Part shown: positions 13,546 through 26,000 of the stretch, piece by piece
Numbering within the stretch: the first letter of the stretch is position 1
How the letters are laid out: every line of letters starts with the position of its first letter
Made by a program: the position numbers and the translations under genes
The notes under the pieces: model-generated
The model's database searches: none
The model's input: the letters and a program-made list of their open reading frames with translations, nothing else
Told to the model about the DNA's origin: nothing
NCBI GenBank assembly: GCA_007922195.1
Contig: ML681963.1
Coordinates: forward strand, 53,171,902-53,235,901
Direction of reading: 5' to 3'
DNA: 64,000 bases
Source of the DNA: Podocnemis expansa
Taxonomy: Eukaryota; Chordata; Testudines; Podocnemididae

Positions 13546-13840
13546 TCCCAAGGCTTCATTCATTAATATTTATAATGTGCTTCACAATCCTTGGAGAAAA
13601 GACACTAGGTAAGTGCCTACAGTGTTATACGAATATTAAATTGGACTCTTAATCTAAAATAGCAGAGAAAGAGAAGCAATAAAATTGACACTGCCAATTA
13701 ACTAAGTCCATCAGAGTGGCTGGATTTAAATCAACCATTTATTCTAGATATATACTATAGACAACGCCTGAAACTAGAAGCCTGGTGTTCTTAAGGCAAC
13801 AGAACTACCCAGCTAACCCCACAAGGAATGCTCATTAGAC

Positions 13841-14330
13841 CAGGGGTGTCTAACAGGAGGCCCACAAGCCTCTTTCCATCTGGCCCATGACTGCACTCCA
13901 AGAGAGAGTCAGACAGACAGCGTGGTCTCACATAACCAGCACTCCACGATACCATGAGTGTGTCAGGTCTCGTGACATTGCAAAGCTCTGGGTATGCTAA
14001 ACTGTGCCCTCTAAGAGCACACTGTCTCCCCAGCAGAGAGAGACAGAGACAGCGAGAGACAAGTCTTGCATATCCAGCACTCACAATGTCGCCAGAGCGC
14101 CAGGTCTCACAACATCATGGGACTCTGAATAGGCAAGGCTGGGCTCCATGAAACCACCCTCTCTCCCTAACAGAGGGAGAGAGAGAGGTATTGTGGAGTG
14201 CAGTCTCACATACACAGCACTGCACAACGCTGTGAGAGTGCCCTAGTATTTCAATATATGGTAGGTACAGCCCACTTGAAGTTCATTTAAGTCAAATCTG
14301 GTTTGCCATGGCAAATGAGTCTTTTCACCT
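13841..14330. mobile_element. hAT-like element, left end clear, right end uncertain
   Basis: It begins CAGGGGTGTCTAACAGGAGG after the 8-mer cattagac (13833-13840). A degenerate 'aagttcatttaagtcaaatc' tail near 14278 resembles the inner right end of this kind of element, but no matching 8-bp duplication follows. The interior is taken up by the 139-bp tandem repeat at 13900-14260. Confidence 0.5.
13900..14260. repeat. Tandem repeat, about 139-bp period, roughly 2.6 copies
   Basis: The phrase 'gtctcacataaccagcac' begins at 13925, 'gtcttgcatatccagcac' at 14063 and 'gtctcacatacacagcac' at 14203, i.e. spacings of 138 and 140. Each is preceded by a purine-rich agagaga tract and followed by a diverged 'gagagtgcc..gtctc' phrase. 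The copies are substantially diverged. Confidence 0.75.
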
Positions 14331-14394
14331 TTGTTCTAGATCAAGCAAATAAAGACATTAATAACTAGCTCTTGCTAGTCATCAGCAGCTCTCA

Positions 14395-14470
14395 AAAGTG
14401 CTTTCCAAAGGAGTCCAACATCATTATCCCCGTTTTACATATGGGGGCAGTATCTTGCCCAACATAATGC
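14395..14470 (+). repeat. L2/CORE-like fragment
   Basis: 'aacatcattatccccgtttt' followed by 'acatatgggggcagtatc' and 'ttgcccaacataatgc' is the usual decayed 'attatccccattttacagatgggg ... cttgcccaaggtcac' segment. Another copy lies at 14720-14800 ('tatggggaaactgaggcac'). Confidence 0.5.
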
Positions 14471-14719
14471 ATCATATTGGAGGAAGAGCTGAGACTGAAT
14501 CCAGATCTTGTGTGCTTCAGTCCAGTGGGTTGCAGTAAATGCATTAGTAAAGAGCCTTCAAAGTCTCTAGCTGACTGATTCCTTGCAAAGCTCCCACATG
14601 CAATATGTGGGGGTAAGAAGGAGGTTACAGTCTGATTAGAAGGAAAAATTAAAAGTGAGACAGAGTGCTTCTGCAAATACCACCACCACCACCTATCTTT
14701 TATACAGCACTTTTCACCA

Positions 14720-14800
14720 GTAGAGCTCGAAGTACTTCATCCTGATTTTAGATATGGGGAAACTGAGGCACACCATGGCAATGACTTTCCCAGCATTACC
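14720..14800 (+). repeat. L2/CORE-like fragment
   Basis: It contains 'gattttagatatggggaaac' then 'tgaggcacaccatggcaatg', matching the conserved core shared with the fragments at 1320, 14395 and 20850. Confidence 0.5.
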
Positions 14801-15383
14801 CACCAGGTCATCACTAGCTGAGACAGAACACAGTCTCCCTAAGCCCCAGTCCAGGGGTCTATTCCCTATACTATACTACCACTCCATGGGAAACACCCCA
14901 CACAAGAGAGAGGTGACAATTTTATCAAAAAGATGTGTGCCAGAACATAACATTCCACCACATTATGTCCTCAACCTAATTACTTTTGTTTTGGTTTGAG
15001 CCTTTTTGTTCCGGTGAGATTTTTTGTTTGTGTGTTTGTTTGTTTGGGTGTTTTGGCAGACTGAATCTCCCTGAGTTACAAGGTAATTGTTAATTTTTAA
15101 CTTGCATTACAGGATCTCTGATACTATACTGACACAGCCCAAGAACAGCTAATGTACACTTCTGACAAACAATGAGTTTTATCATCATTTATTATCCATT
15201 CCCTTGCATTTGGCTACAATGTACGGAACAGATTTAGAAAAGGGGGAAAAAAATGTTTCTCTGCCACTCTAATGTTAAGTTCTTGCCTGCCATTCCTAAA
15301 GACAAATTCAAACACAATCCCTTCTGTCTGATAATACTCAGAGCAATCTGACAGCTGTAAAAATGTGTAAGAAGGAACAATAT

Positions 15384-15485
15384 AACCTACGAAACTCATT
15401 GCCACAGAGTATCAGGGCCAAGAGCTGAGCAGGTTTCAAAAAAGAATTCAGTATTGATACAGATCATGAGAACATCCATATTCAC
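15384..15485 (+). mobile_element. CR1 LINE 3'-UTR fragment
   Basis: 'cgaaactcattgccacagag', 'gggccaagagctgagcagg', 'tttcaaaaaagaattcagta' and 'gagaacatccatattcac' follow the CR1 tail wording also seen at 61736. Internal piece only; the ends are eroded. Confidence 0.75.
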
Positions 15486-17054
15486 AGCAGAGGTGGTATT
15501 TTAAGAAGCTTTGAAGGATATTCCAGAGTCAACCTATGAAATATTGAAGGGCACAGATGAATAAAATGCATTGTCTGCAGTCTTTTAAGTGATATGACTA
15601 TTTCTGTTTAATCAAAAAAAAATCAAGTTATGATTGTTTTAAAGGATCTGTATCCTTTCACCAAACAGGAATGGGTAAAAAAGTGTGGTGGCTATTTTTA
15701 GATTTAATTAGGAGTGCTTCTCAAAACCTTCAGGCACTTTTTAAAAAATAAGGTGCATACAGAAAATGTGGAACAATTTTAATGAAACCACATGTTGCAG
15801 ATGACAGATAATTCCATAACCCCCTGGATATCAAAGTATCTTGGGAACAGGGATCAGAATTCTGCATCTTTTGTCTTTCAAAACAGATCTGAGCTAAAAA
15901 AGATTACCCTTACCATACTGCAGTAATAAATTGTCTGTGGGTCCACAACTAGGTGGCAACACAATGTCCACAAAAGGCCCCACAATTCACAGCAAATAAA
16001 AACTCCAACTCCTCCCATCCACTGACCACATCTGCTCCACTTTCTGAGGGAAAGTTTCAAAAAACAGTGTCCCCTGAGGTCCAAAACTCTGGTCACTATC
16101 AGAGCTTGATGGCAGACTAGAAAACACTTCAGTGAGCATGCTAGCTTACCACCCCCTCATTACACATAGGTAGGATAAACCATTCAGACAAGTGCTTCAG
16201 CTGATTGTGACTACCATGGTATCAAATAAGGAATATGGACATAACAAGAGCCAGACACCCACCAGCTCATTTCACACAGATGACCAGACAGACAGCAGCC
16301 AGGGTGATTTTGGTTCTCATTCTCATACCACCACAGGCAGAACTGTTCTTACATCTGCTCAGCACTAAAGTTAACTAATGCATAGAAAAGGCATTAAGTA
16401 AACCCACCACTGTGCATTGAAAAATCTCCTATCAACCCCTGTAAAGATACCAAATGACCACTGGACTTCCCACAATGAGCTTCTGCTATTACTACTTCTG
16501 ATAATGATGGCACAGAGTACATAGCAGCTTCCAGACAGTGCCAAATCCCCTTTGCTCCTGTTCTGCCGTACATGGAGGTTTCTGATTGCTGATGCATAAA
16601 TTCTGGCCTGAGAATGAATGGCCAATATAACACAAAGCCAAAAAACAGAAAATAATAGCATGTCAAGAGGTACTACGACACTGAGGGGCAGTCCAAATTC
16701 TTATAGACACAAAACTTTCCTGGTTTCTCTGTACCACGATGATACAAAAATACCATGGCACTGTGGCTTAAGTAGAGTTTTCTGTCCGATGAAGATGCTA
16801 AGAGAAAGACTGTGACAACACCTAAGCTTGGGCTCAGGTACATAATCCAAGCATGTTTGGATGCCCATCACTTGCAGCTGTATGCTTCATTTCAGAGCTG
16901 CACTTCAGCACTTGCTTTTCTTTAAGCAAGCATGTCAGTCACACTGGAAACATTGGGATTTTCATGGCACCCTGAGAAGGTGTGGCCTTAGGCACGTGCT
17001 TAAGTACCTTCCTGAAGCTGGGCCTCAGAACGGAGGGGCTGGCTTGTGTATGTG

Positions 17055-17150
17055 ACACTAGACCAGAGCTCAGAAGAACCTATATTCTGTTCTGCTATAG
17101 ATGCAGTGTGTGGCCCTGGGCTCATCACTTAACCCTCACTGGGAGTTATG
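17055..17150 (+). repeat. MIR-like SINE fragment
   Basis: 'cctatattctgttctgctat', 'gcagtgtgtggccctggg' and 'ctcatcacttaaccctcac' follow the MIR order of core phrases. Weak. Confidence 0.45.
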
Positions 17151-17354
17151 TGCTCTCAGCACCACACAACAAATCACGCCACACATTTGTCTGATATTAC
17201 TCTGTTTTTCAGAGGAGAAAACAAAGAGGTGGAATGACAAGTTCATAAGGTAATTCAGTGCAAGCCAGGGACTAAACACTCAATTGCTGCTTCCCAGCTT
17301 CTAATCCTGCTCACTAGACTATGTAAGCTCCTGCAAAAACATGCTGTTATTTGT

Positions 17355-17430
17355 GTAGTAATTCCTGGAATCAAAGGATGGAAGTGAAGAACCTGTTAGG
17401 TCACCTAATCCACCACCAGGATGGCCCAGG
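17355..17430 (-). mobile_element. CR1 LINE extreme 3' end
   Basis: On the plus strand 'cctggaatcaaaggatggaa', then 'gaacctgttaggtcacctaa' and 'tccaccacc' is a decayed version of 'aatcatagg..ggaagggacctc..aggtcatctagtccaaccccc', the reverse complement of the CR1 tail. Confidence 0.55.
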
Positions 17431-18730
17431 TTTGCTTTCTGCGACAGATGTCTTTGAACACATAAGTGTTGGAGTTACCCACAAATGCATCTGCCATTTT
17501 GCAACACCAATGCCTACTTCATGCACCTTTCTGGGTCTGTGAGAATATTTCCTAGGTGCCTTAAAAGTTTAGCCCATCATTGGGTTTTTTTTTGGTCCCG
17601 CATGCCCATACACGTCAGATTCCACCACTTAAAAAATACTACAGTCAGACCCATTATGTCAATAAAACGTATTTGCTAGTAACTGCAATGCGTTGCACTA
17701 GGCACCACAACCCAGAAATATCTTTCAACACCCACACATCCTCATTAGTGTTACCATTTACGCATCCTTACACCACAGAACCTGCTCAGAGGCAAACTGT
17801 GGGGGTTTTTAAACCACTATCAGCAGCTTATCACTATAAAAGGAGAGGATGCAACTGGCAAGAGATCTTTCCACTTGTCGCACCACTACCTGAAATGACA
17901 GCTGCAAGAGATACTGGGGCAGTTACTTTAGTACACATTGCTGTATTAAATAAGACTGGCATTTCTCTATTCCTCCTGGAATCAGCTGTGCCAAGCCAGA
18001 AGTGCAACTGAAGAAAACTCTTCTCTCCTTAGCCACAGCAGAGATGGTACTCTCTTTGGCAGATGAAAAACACAGTGTTTGGTTGGGTTATTAGAACAGG
18101 ATCTGTGTAGGAATGGAGACAAAGTTTCACTATAAGCAAAAGAGGAAAATTACTGTAACTGTAATGAAGTAGTTTGGGATTCTCACTCCACCTCAATATA
18201 AAGAGATAAATCACTATTGCTAAATTCACTATGGATCAAATACTAGATTCTCTTTCCATTTTCATTCAGGCAAAGCATGAAGTGGCTTCAATGGAAGTTC
18301 TGATTGAATGAGTACCACTATAAAATGAGCAAGAGCCTTGGGAGTTGGCCCAATGGTTGTATTTTCCCTCACATACAAGGGGCAGCCATGGGCTGTCATT
18401 CAGAATGGTTTCTATTTTAAGACTGAAGTGCAAACACCACCAGGAAAGAATATAAGTAAAATCTCCAAGCCAAAGACCACAGTATGCATACATCCCCCAC
18501 AACACGTTACAATGACTTTGAAAACAAAATGAGTCCTAAACTCTGTACATTGGGAGAATGTGCCTGAAACTAAACAAAGAGCCATGCACAGAAAACAAAA
18601 AGGAGCCCCAATTTCAGAGCTACCTGCACCTCTCCCATAAATGACTTTCCCCACAGACCGTCAGTGTGCTGCATACTACTCCTGGAGGGTGCTCTTCTTT
18701 GCATAACAAGACTCAGGTAACAGGTTAGAG

Positions 18731-18908
18731 CAATGATTCCCAACTTACTTGAGACTGTGAAGTGCACATGAAGCTTTCTGTCTGATACATGGGCTGCATC
18801 CACACAGTGTATATATACTACATGCATGGCCCTGAGGATTTCACAAGGACTCCTGTGTGTGCTGATTGGGCCACAAGCAGCCCCTGGGTGGCAGAATGAG
18901 AACCAATG
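18731..18908. mobile_element. hAT-type MITE, 178 bp
   Basis: The left end CAATGATTCCCAACTT pairs with a right end whose reverse complement is CATTGGTTCTCATTC. The flanking 8-mers ggttagag (18723-18730) and ggctaaag (18909-18916) match at 6 of 8. No coding sequence. Confidence 0.6.
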
Positions 18909-19277
18909 GGCTAAAGTCTGAACTCACACCCTACCTTATTCATGTGAGCTCCCTTTCCAAGCTTTTGGTCAACTGACTGTCTAGTTCCAAAGTTAATTGT
19001 GTCTTGGATTCTTAACACACAGAACAACAGGTTTCCCAACCACCTGAGCACAGGCCCCGGTAAGGGCAAATGGGACATAGAAAGAGGATATGTGAACCAT
19101 CATCTCTGGGAGTCCAAGTCCACTGTGCTATCCAGAAGACTGTACTTTGAAATTATCTATAGATTGTGCTATGTATTCATATTAGCAACAGCAAAGTCAA
19201 AATGTGTTTGGGAGAGCAAAGCAGTAAGGCTAGAAAAGCGGGGACAGGCTCTGAGCTGCTGGGAGGTTGTTCTGTAG

Positions 19278-19472
19278 CAGGGGTGTCCAGCCTTTTTGGA
19301 TGAGGGGACACATTGCAATTCTTTTCTCATTCAGAGGCTGGTGAGCAATTTTTTTTTTTTTTACATTCCTAGCCCTGAACAGCCCACGAGTGCATGTGGT
19401 GGTTCCGTGGACCTGATAAGAGCCTTTGGTGGGCCAGATTCTGGCCCACGGGCCACAGGTTGCACAAGCCTG
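19278..19472. mobile_element. hAT-type MITE, 195 bp, with TSD
   Basis: The left end is CAGGGGTGTCCAGCC; the right end is GGTTGCACAAGCCTG (reverse complement CAGGCTTGTGCAACC). The target duplication is ttctgtag (19270-19277) and ttctatag (19473-19480), 7 of 8. The interior has 'gggccagattctggcccacg', a short palindrome, and a T12 tract. Confidence 0.75.
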
Positions 19473-20339
19473 TTCTATAGTTTCATAGTGGGCCCAAGGA
19501 ATCTCCATCATCTGCACAAAGCAAAGTGATATCCTTGCAGTGATCAACTTCACTGGGTCCAACCACAGTCCTCATCTCAAACCTTTAAATGTGTTTGCCT
19601 CACCATTGTCTGTGTGAGGCTATTTCAGCATGTCCAATCTAACTGTGTCATGTAACATGATGTGGGCTCCATTTTGGAACACAGGTGCCATAATTGAAAA
19701 CAGAAAAAAACATTCCTTTTTCTGGTAAGATGCCCAATGTCAGCTTGGGCTGCAACCAAAAACATTACTGCAGCTGGCAATCCAACAGCCTCTCCAACAC
19801 AAATTTTAGAGAAATGCCTCAGAACCTCAGTGCACACCTCTAATGAAAAACTATTGGACTGCATCATTTAGCCCAGCATTAAATTACATCATATCACACT
19901 TCACTGACTTTTTGTTCTGCATGCACTTTAAAGGCACCTATTAAAGAGAATTTCTCATCAAATTAACCGCTCTCTTACTTCTATCCATATACAGTTAATA
20001 AGAGCAGTGCCAGGAGGGCCAAAATGATTTTCCTGTCTGATGTATTACCCTGTGACAAAACTCAAGCTGAGTCAGTTGGAAAAGAACTATGTTAAAAACA
20101 GCACTGTGAAGCAAGCAAGGTGGTTTGGGATGGTTGATAAAATAATGTCTGAATATTTATTAACATCTGAACTCTTTCTTCTGGTGCAATGCTATCTCAC
20201 AACTGACATGAACAGAAGCCAACCTAAGGCAAAGATATTTGAAGCTTACACACACACAAAGTACAGGACTGAACCAGAGCCAACTGAAATCAATGGAAAG
20301 ATGCTTGTTGATGTTAGTAGCCTCTAGGGCGGGTCCTAT

Positions 20340-20435
20340 GGACCTGACTCAACAAACTACTTAAGCACACACCTAACTTCATGTGCAGGAATAGTCTCAC
20401 TCACTTCAACAGGATTACTCATATGTTTAAACTCT
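20340..20435. repeat. Foldback repeat of the 'acttaagcacatgcttaa' type
   Basis: 'ctgactcaacaaactactta', 'agcacacacctaacttc', 'cactcacttcaacaggatta' and 'ctcatatgtttaaa' is one diverged hairpin copy: the two halves are degraded reverse complements around 'cacttcaac'. Related copy at 31435-31570. Confidence 0.5.
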
Positions 20436-20544
20436 GATGTGGTCTTACATATCTTTCGGAGCCAGTGCCTAATGGAAAACGTTTAGGATATAACATTTCT
20501 CATCTTCTCCACCAACAGCATGTTTTTAGCCTTTTGACCAAGGG

Positions 20545-20715
20545 TACTGACAGGACTCCTGGGTTCTTAATCACCTCTGTCACTGACTCACTGTGATTTT
20601 GGGGCAACTCACAATTTCCACTAGGTTCAGTTTCCACATCTGTGAAACTGGGATTATATTTACTTCACATGAGTTTGGGGAGCACTGAGGAATACGTTAA
20701 GACCCTTTCAAACAC
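20545..20715 (+). repeat. MIR-like SINE
   Basis: One of the better MIR copies here: 'ggactcctgggttctta', 'ctgtcactgactcactgtga', 'ttttggggcaactcac', 'ggttcagtttccacatctg' and 'tgaaactgggatta' in the expected order, ending near 'gagcactgagga'. Confidence 0.7.
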
Positions 20716-20849
20716 GCCAATAAAAAGTGTGTTAGATATGTGCAGAATGTGATGAAGATGCAGAGAAGGGATGAAATGCTACTGACATGAAGCACAGATT
20801 GAAACTGGTCAAAGCCAAGGGAAGGATTAGTGTGTTTATAATTCCTTAA

Positions 20850-21010
20850 TACTTGGCAGTTATAAAATGCTTTACAACCAAGATATCAAACTGCTTTGCA
20901 AGCATTAGTTAATTTAGCCTCACAATCCATCTTTTGAAGCAGGTAAGTGCAGTTAGCCCCAGTTCAGAAAAGTGAAGCCCACAGAAGCAAAGTGATAGGC
21001 CTAAAATCAC
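20850..21010 (+). repeat. L2/CORE-like fragment
   Basis: 'gctttgcaagcattagttaa', 'tttagcctcacaatccatc', 'gaagcaggtaagtgcagtta', 'gccccagttcagaaaa' and 'ctaaaatcacacaggg' keep the order of the family consensus. Confidence 0.65.
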
Positions 21011-24000
21011 ACAGGGAATCCATGGCCAAGACATAACTGGAGGCCCCAGACTTCTTATGAGCCACAACTCCATCCTTCCATAGTAGGAAAACTAAGATTA
21101 AAACTAAGTACAACTTAGTAAAACTTAGTAAGAGAAAACTAGGAGAGGGCCCCCCCAAGAATGCAGCACATTCATCAAAGTTAGATAAAGAAACATGAGG
21201 TAGCATCTCTAATTCTGCTCCTGCTACAGCTGAAGAGCCACAAGCATTTCCCAGTGTCTTTGGAGAAGTGGCATGTGTTGGCAGAAAAGGAGTCGTTACA
21301 TCAAACAAAGCATCAGCCCTAGTGCAAAGATCATGAAAAGATGCTAGAAATACCAGTGATCCAATGGACAGTGACAAATCAACACGCAAGTAACTTGACT
21401 AACTAAAGACATCTCTTGCCTCCTTCATGTATACTCCTTTCAGTACGTATGTGCAATCTGTGTACCTTGGCCAGTTTGCATGTGACACCTTCAAAATTAT
21501 CTGACAGCACGTTTGAAAAATAAAAGCAGAATCAGGAGTCTGCAAAAAACAGCCTCTGATATGAAAGGCAATGACTCCTCACAGATGTCATCCTCAAGGC
21601 TATTCTGGGAAGTTTGCCATGAAGAAATAGGAGGTAAAGATACAACAGCGAGAAGAAAATGTATCTGTCAAGCCACCTCACCTTAGATTTTATAACTAGG
21701 GGTTGGTTTTCCTTACAGGCACTGTCACTGGTGTGTTCTGTTGGGTGAAGTAGTTTACGGAAAAAACATCTTGGCATTCAAAGTAACATCTTATCTTTAT
21801 GCAGTGCCTTTCATTCTGAAGGAGCTGAATGCTCTTGAATTTTGGGCCAAATTCAAGATCCTCTTGGAATCTGGACCTATATCATCATCAGCAATTGAAG
21901 GATTAGATTTTTTTAATCAGTAGAAAGCCATCATTTTCACAATACACACAATAGCTGGCAAAAATATTTCCACAGTCTATCTGTAAGTATTGATTATTAA
22001 AGTAAAAAATGCCATTTGAGACCTATTAGAGACCCATCTAAGGATATTTACTTTGTATATTTTGACATGTGATACTGACAATTTGTATTTTAATAGTTAT
22101 AAAACCAACTTTTTTAATCTCAATTCTACTGTAATTAACTAATTGTTTGGTCCCCCTCATTTCCCATCCCTGTGAAAATTTACATCACTAAAATGGAAAA
22201 AAAAATGCTTAAACCCATAGTTCTGTGCAACTGAAAATTTTAAATTCATAAAAATAAAAAAAGCTCAAGACAGACTGATATTATCCATCAAAATTAAAGA
22301 AAAACACAAAACAAAATTGAATTTTACCGAGCCTCATCATGAAGCAGACCTTTCTGTTGCTGAAATGCAACCATCTCCTGGGTGAAACACAGCAGCTTAT
22401 TTAGCTTCCCACAAAATATTGTACAAAAGGAAGTGAAGAATATACTATCCATTGAATGTCCACTGCCAACTTTTAAAAGGTAAAACACAGTCATGTGAAC
22501 TGGAATTTGACTAGGCTGACAGCCCCTTTTCTTGCATTCATAAATGTGTCATGACCTCAATTGGTGGAGACCCGGGTTGCATCACATACATGACAGACAG
22601 CACCTCCAGCAGCACAGGGCCTGCAGGCTCAGGTGAGTGCATTGGTTATCCTTGTGAAGATGAAATTTAGCAATGCACATGGTCCTCACTGCACCCAAAC
22701 TGACTACTGGATGCAGCTGTCAGTGCTGTGGAATATATGCCCCCTTCTAGATGTTAGTGACATGTGTTGTGTACCACCTGAAGGCCAGAGACATCCCCAC
22801 ATCTCAAATTTTCCTTCACTAGGGCAGATAGCAATATAAAGGGAACAAATGCCCTACACACAAGGACTCAAACAGTTAGGATAAGAGTCAAACCAACAGT
22901 TCCTACCCCAATTCCTAAGGGAAGCCTGCTACCTGAGAACTGAAGTCACTGTCTCTCACTGGGATTGTCTCACACCACCATCTGCTGGCAAGCCCTGACC
23001 TCTATCTCCCCACAGCCACTAATGCCAACAAATGATGTGTCTGTTTCCACTCCCAAATTCCTGGCCTTCTTTCTGCAGCCCACTCCCAGACTGATTGCTT
23101 TGATTCTCTCCCACCTCTTGTCCCACCCTGATCTCTGGATACAGCTTCTTTTTCCATTTGTTTTGGAATTAAAAAGCCTGCTACTGGGCACATGTTAACT
23201 GGGAAACAACGCCCTCCAGTAACCTGATCTTCTACCTTCCATTCAACTGGGGTTAAAGGAAGATATCTATGTAAGGAGCCGGCAGCTCCCATATATGTAT
23301 TTAACACATACACCTACTGCTTTCCTCTCTTCAAGGGGCTTTTCACCAGCTTTGCCATCGAATTTATTTACCCCCTTCTCCTGTTACTTTAAGTTTTAAT
23401 GCAACAAGAAACTACAGTGAGAAATGCACATTTGACTTTTCTTATTTTGGAAAAACCATAACTGATATTTTAAATGCCCTAATTAATCAGCAAAGAAAAT
23501 GAGCTGTGTATAAACCAAGGACAAAGCTGTCGTGTGCCATATCTCAGAACATTTAAAGGCCAGCGCTGACTGTAAGGCAAGACTCACCAGCACTTACTTA
23601 GATGCCTGTCCTTTAATTTTGAGTCACTGTGAGGCAGGAATGGTGCTCAGGGCTAAGAAAACCCAGCCAACTTAAAATGATATTGTAATGATATCCGAAG
23701 GCACAATTTCAGTTCAAGTTTTGGAGGCTATTTGTCTTCATGCATTCTCATGATTAAATTAATCCCCCATCCTCTTATCACTAAAACAAATTAAATCCAT
23801 GGGAAGTACCAAAAGATTAATAAGTGAAACAGCTAACAGGTTGTTTTCAGTGGGTTTTTAAGAGCACTTGGTGGTCGAGAAGGTGTTTTTAGGACTTTAC
23901 CTTCCAAAGTACAGAATCCGAATCATGCAACACACACACATATTCTTTGCTTTAAGCACACAAACTGTCCAATCCACATAAAAGAAGCTGCTCATATGTT

Positions 24001-24456
24001 TAGTTGCTTAAGCTCTTTGGAGGATCAGGGTCAGAGTACTCAGCACCTTGACAGACCAAGCTCTGAGACTGTCAGATATACAGGTAACCAAACGGTTTTG
24101 GTTATTGGGGGAGGGAGGGAGAGCGGGGGAGTGTTATGATGGGAGGCTTAAACATGGCACAGAGCATACCATTGACAAGTACTTACAGACAACTACTCTG
24201 AAGATTGGTGTTCTCCATCCAAAACAATCGGAATCTACCTTGAGAGCATCAGTGCAAATCTGCCCTGCCTTTGCACTGTTCCTCAAGCACATGAGGACCA
24301 ACTTTTAAGACACAAGATCAGTCCACGCTCCGTGTCCATTATTTATATTTGAGCACCAGCCACAGACTCCAAACAAAGTCAGAGGCCCATTGGGCTGGAC
24401 ACTTTAAATACACATACTAAAAGCAGTCCATTCCCCAATGAAGTTAGAATCTAAAC

Positions 24457-24835
24457 CAGGGGTACTCAAATGGTGGCCCGCGGTCCACAATCCGGACCGC
24501 AACGACATTTCTGGTGGACCGCGGCAATGTTCCCTCTAAGGGGAGAGGGCAGCTGAGCAACTCTAGTTGCTCGCTGCGATGCCCCCCCAACTCCCAGAGC
24601 ACAACCCCCCCCACTTGCAGCATCACCCCCCTGCTCCCGCTAGTCCCCCCGCTCGTGGCATCACCCCCCCACTCCCACTAGCCCCCCCTCCCCCTGCATC
24701 CCCCCCCCGCCCCTCTGCTCGCGGCATCCCCCCCCCCCCGCTCCCAGCAGTAGGCCTACCCTAGTTGCTTGTGGACCCCGATGAATGGTGGAAGGCTGAA
24801 TGTGGACCGGCTCGCAAAAAGTTTGAGTACCCCTG
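24457..24835. mobile_element. hAT-type MITE with perfect 8-bp TSD and C-rich interior
   Basis: The ends CAGGGGTACTCAAA and TTTGAGTACCCCTG are perfect 14-bp terminal inverted repeats. The flanks atctaaac (24449-24456) and atctaaac (24836-24843) are an exact 8-bp target duplication, diagnostic for hAT. At 379 bp with no transposase it is non-autonomous. The perfect ends and TSD suggest it is younger than the other elements here. Confidence 0.92.
24600..24750. repeat. C-rich minisatellite inside the hAT MITE, 38-bp period
   Basis: The word gcatc followed by a C run begins at 24620, 24658, 24696 and 24724, i.e. spacings of 38, 38 and 28. The units consist of gcatca-C(6-8)-actcccactag-C(6)-gctcgtg. 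On the minus strand this gives many G runs of 5 to 12. Confidence 0.8.
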
Positions 24836-25044
24836 ATCTAAACAGACAAGAGACGAAGAATAGGAAAAAGGAAAATTAACATCCTTGGTTTATAGGTGGG
24901 GAACTAACATGCAGATAAATTTATTTAACTGGGGTGGCTGGAGAATTTGCTATTGGTATTGATTTGACTTGAAAAGCTCTCAGATACTACAGAGATGGGC
25001 AACTGATGTGAACTTAAGATAAACATTCTGTCGGATCCCCCTCA

Positions 25045-25195
25045 TTAGGCTTCAAAACCCTAATTCCAGCCCAGGTTGCAACTTCAAAACACTGTCTGCA
25101 CAGCTGTTTTTAGAGTGTCAGCACAAGGGCCGCTAGATAGAGTCTATCGCCCCAGGCTGGGAGGCTCACTGCTGCAGGCTGTGTAGATGTACCTT
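25045..25195. mobile_element. MITE-like fragment with 'gtctgcac...gtgtagat' ends
   Basis: 'acactgtctgcacagctg' and, about 90 bp on, 'ggctgtgtagatgtacc' are roughly inverted; between them 'gctgggaggctcactgctgc' resembles the interior of a common reptilian MITE. The limits are uncertain. Confidence 0.4.
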
Positions 25196-25861
25196 TAGAC
25201 TTTAGTTAGATTTATTTTTTAATTCTGCACACAAGACACACATTGGGCCAAAAGAGAATGCATCATGAGAATTGTGGCGATGAATGCTGATTAACTTGGC
25301 TCATTGGAATGATTTATGCTCAAAATCAAGCTGCTTTTATTTTTGAGTCAAGCTACAAATAGATCCCTGAACAAACACCTTCAATCATGTGCATGTTGCA
25401 AGCAAAACACCACCAGCAGTTCCTTGTACTTTTACTGTTCATACTTCAGAGCACAACTCAAGTCTACTCTGCTGCCAGCCAACGCCAAGTGTCCTATTTT
25501 ATTCTGTGACACTTTACAATCATTTTGTCTGCTCAGCTGGCTAATAATTAAGTTGTTTTAACATAAAAGCATCAATTCACTCACTGCTCACTCTGAATTT
25601 GATTACTATATATTTTTCTTAAGAGGACAGCAATGAGCATTAAAAAACCTACCATCTTTCTCTGTCCCTTATACTCACTCCCTCCATAATCAATCTTTGC
25701 CAGCAGAATATTTCCACTCCGTTTTTACAATACCATATATAACAATACAGGAGAAAACTGCTTGGTCTACAAAAGTTCAAACACTGAATCATCGCAATCA
25801 GTCGGTCAATCTGAACAGCTCAAAAAGGAGTTGATGCCAGAACAGTTCAACAGGAAGAAAA

Positions 25862-26000
25862 CCAGTGCTGTCTAGTGGGTAACATTTAGTATGGACCCTG
25901 GATTCTATTCCCAATTTTGTTGCTTCCTGATCTTAGGCAAACCTCTCTCTGACTCACCTTCTCTTATTTGCAGATGGATCTAAAAGCTTACGTACCTCAA
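25862..26000 (+). repeat. MIR-like SINE fragment
   Basis: 'gctgtctagtgggtaacat', 'ccctggattctattccca', 'gcttcctgatcttaggcaaa' and 'ctcttatttgcagatggat' match the MIR order of core phrases. Confidence 0.55.

Noticed and set aside
17580..18011. 143-codon open frame
   Set aside because: No similarity recognised; not a known repeat protein.
20964..21389. 141-codon frame on the minus strand, Leu/Phe-rich
   Set aside because: Looks membrane-like only because of composition; overlaps the L2-like fragment at 20850-21010.
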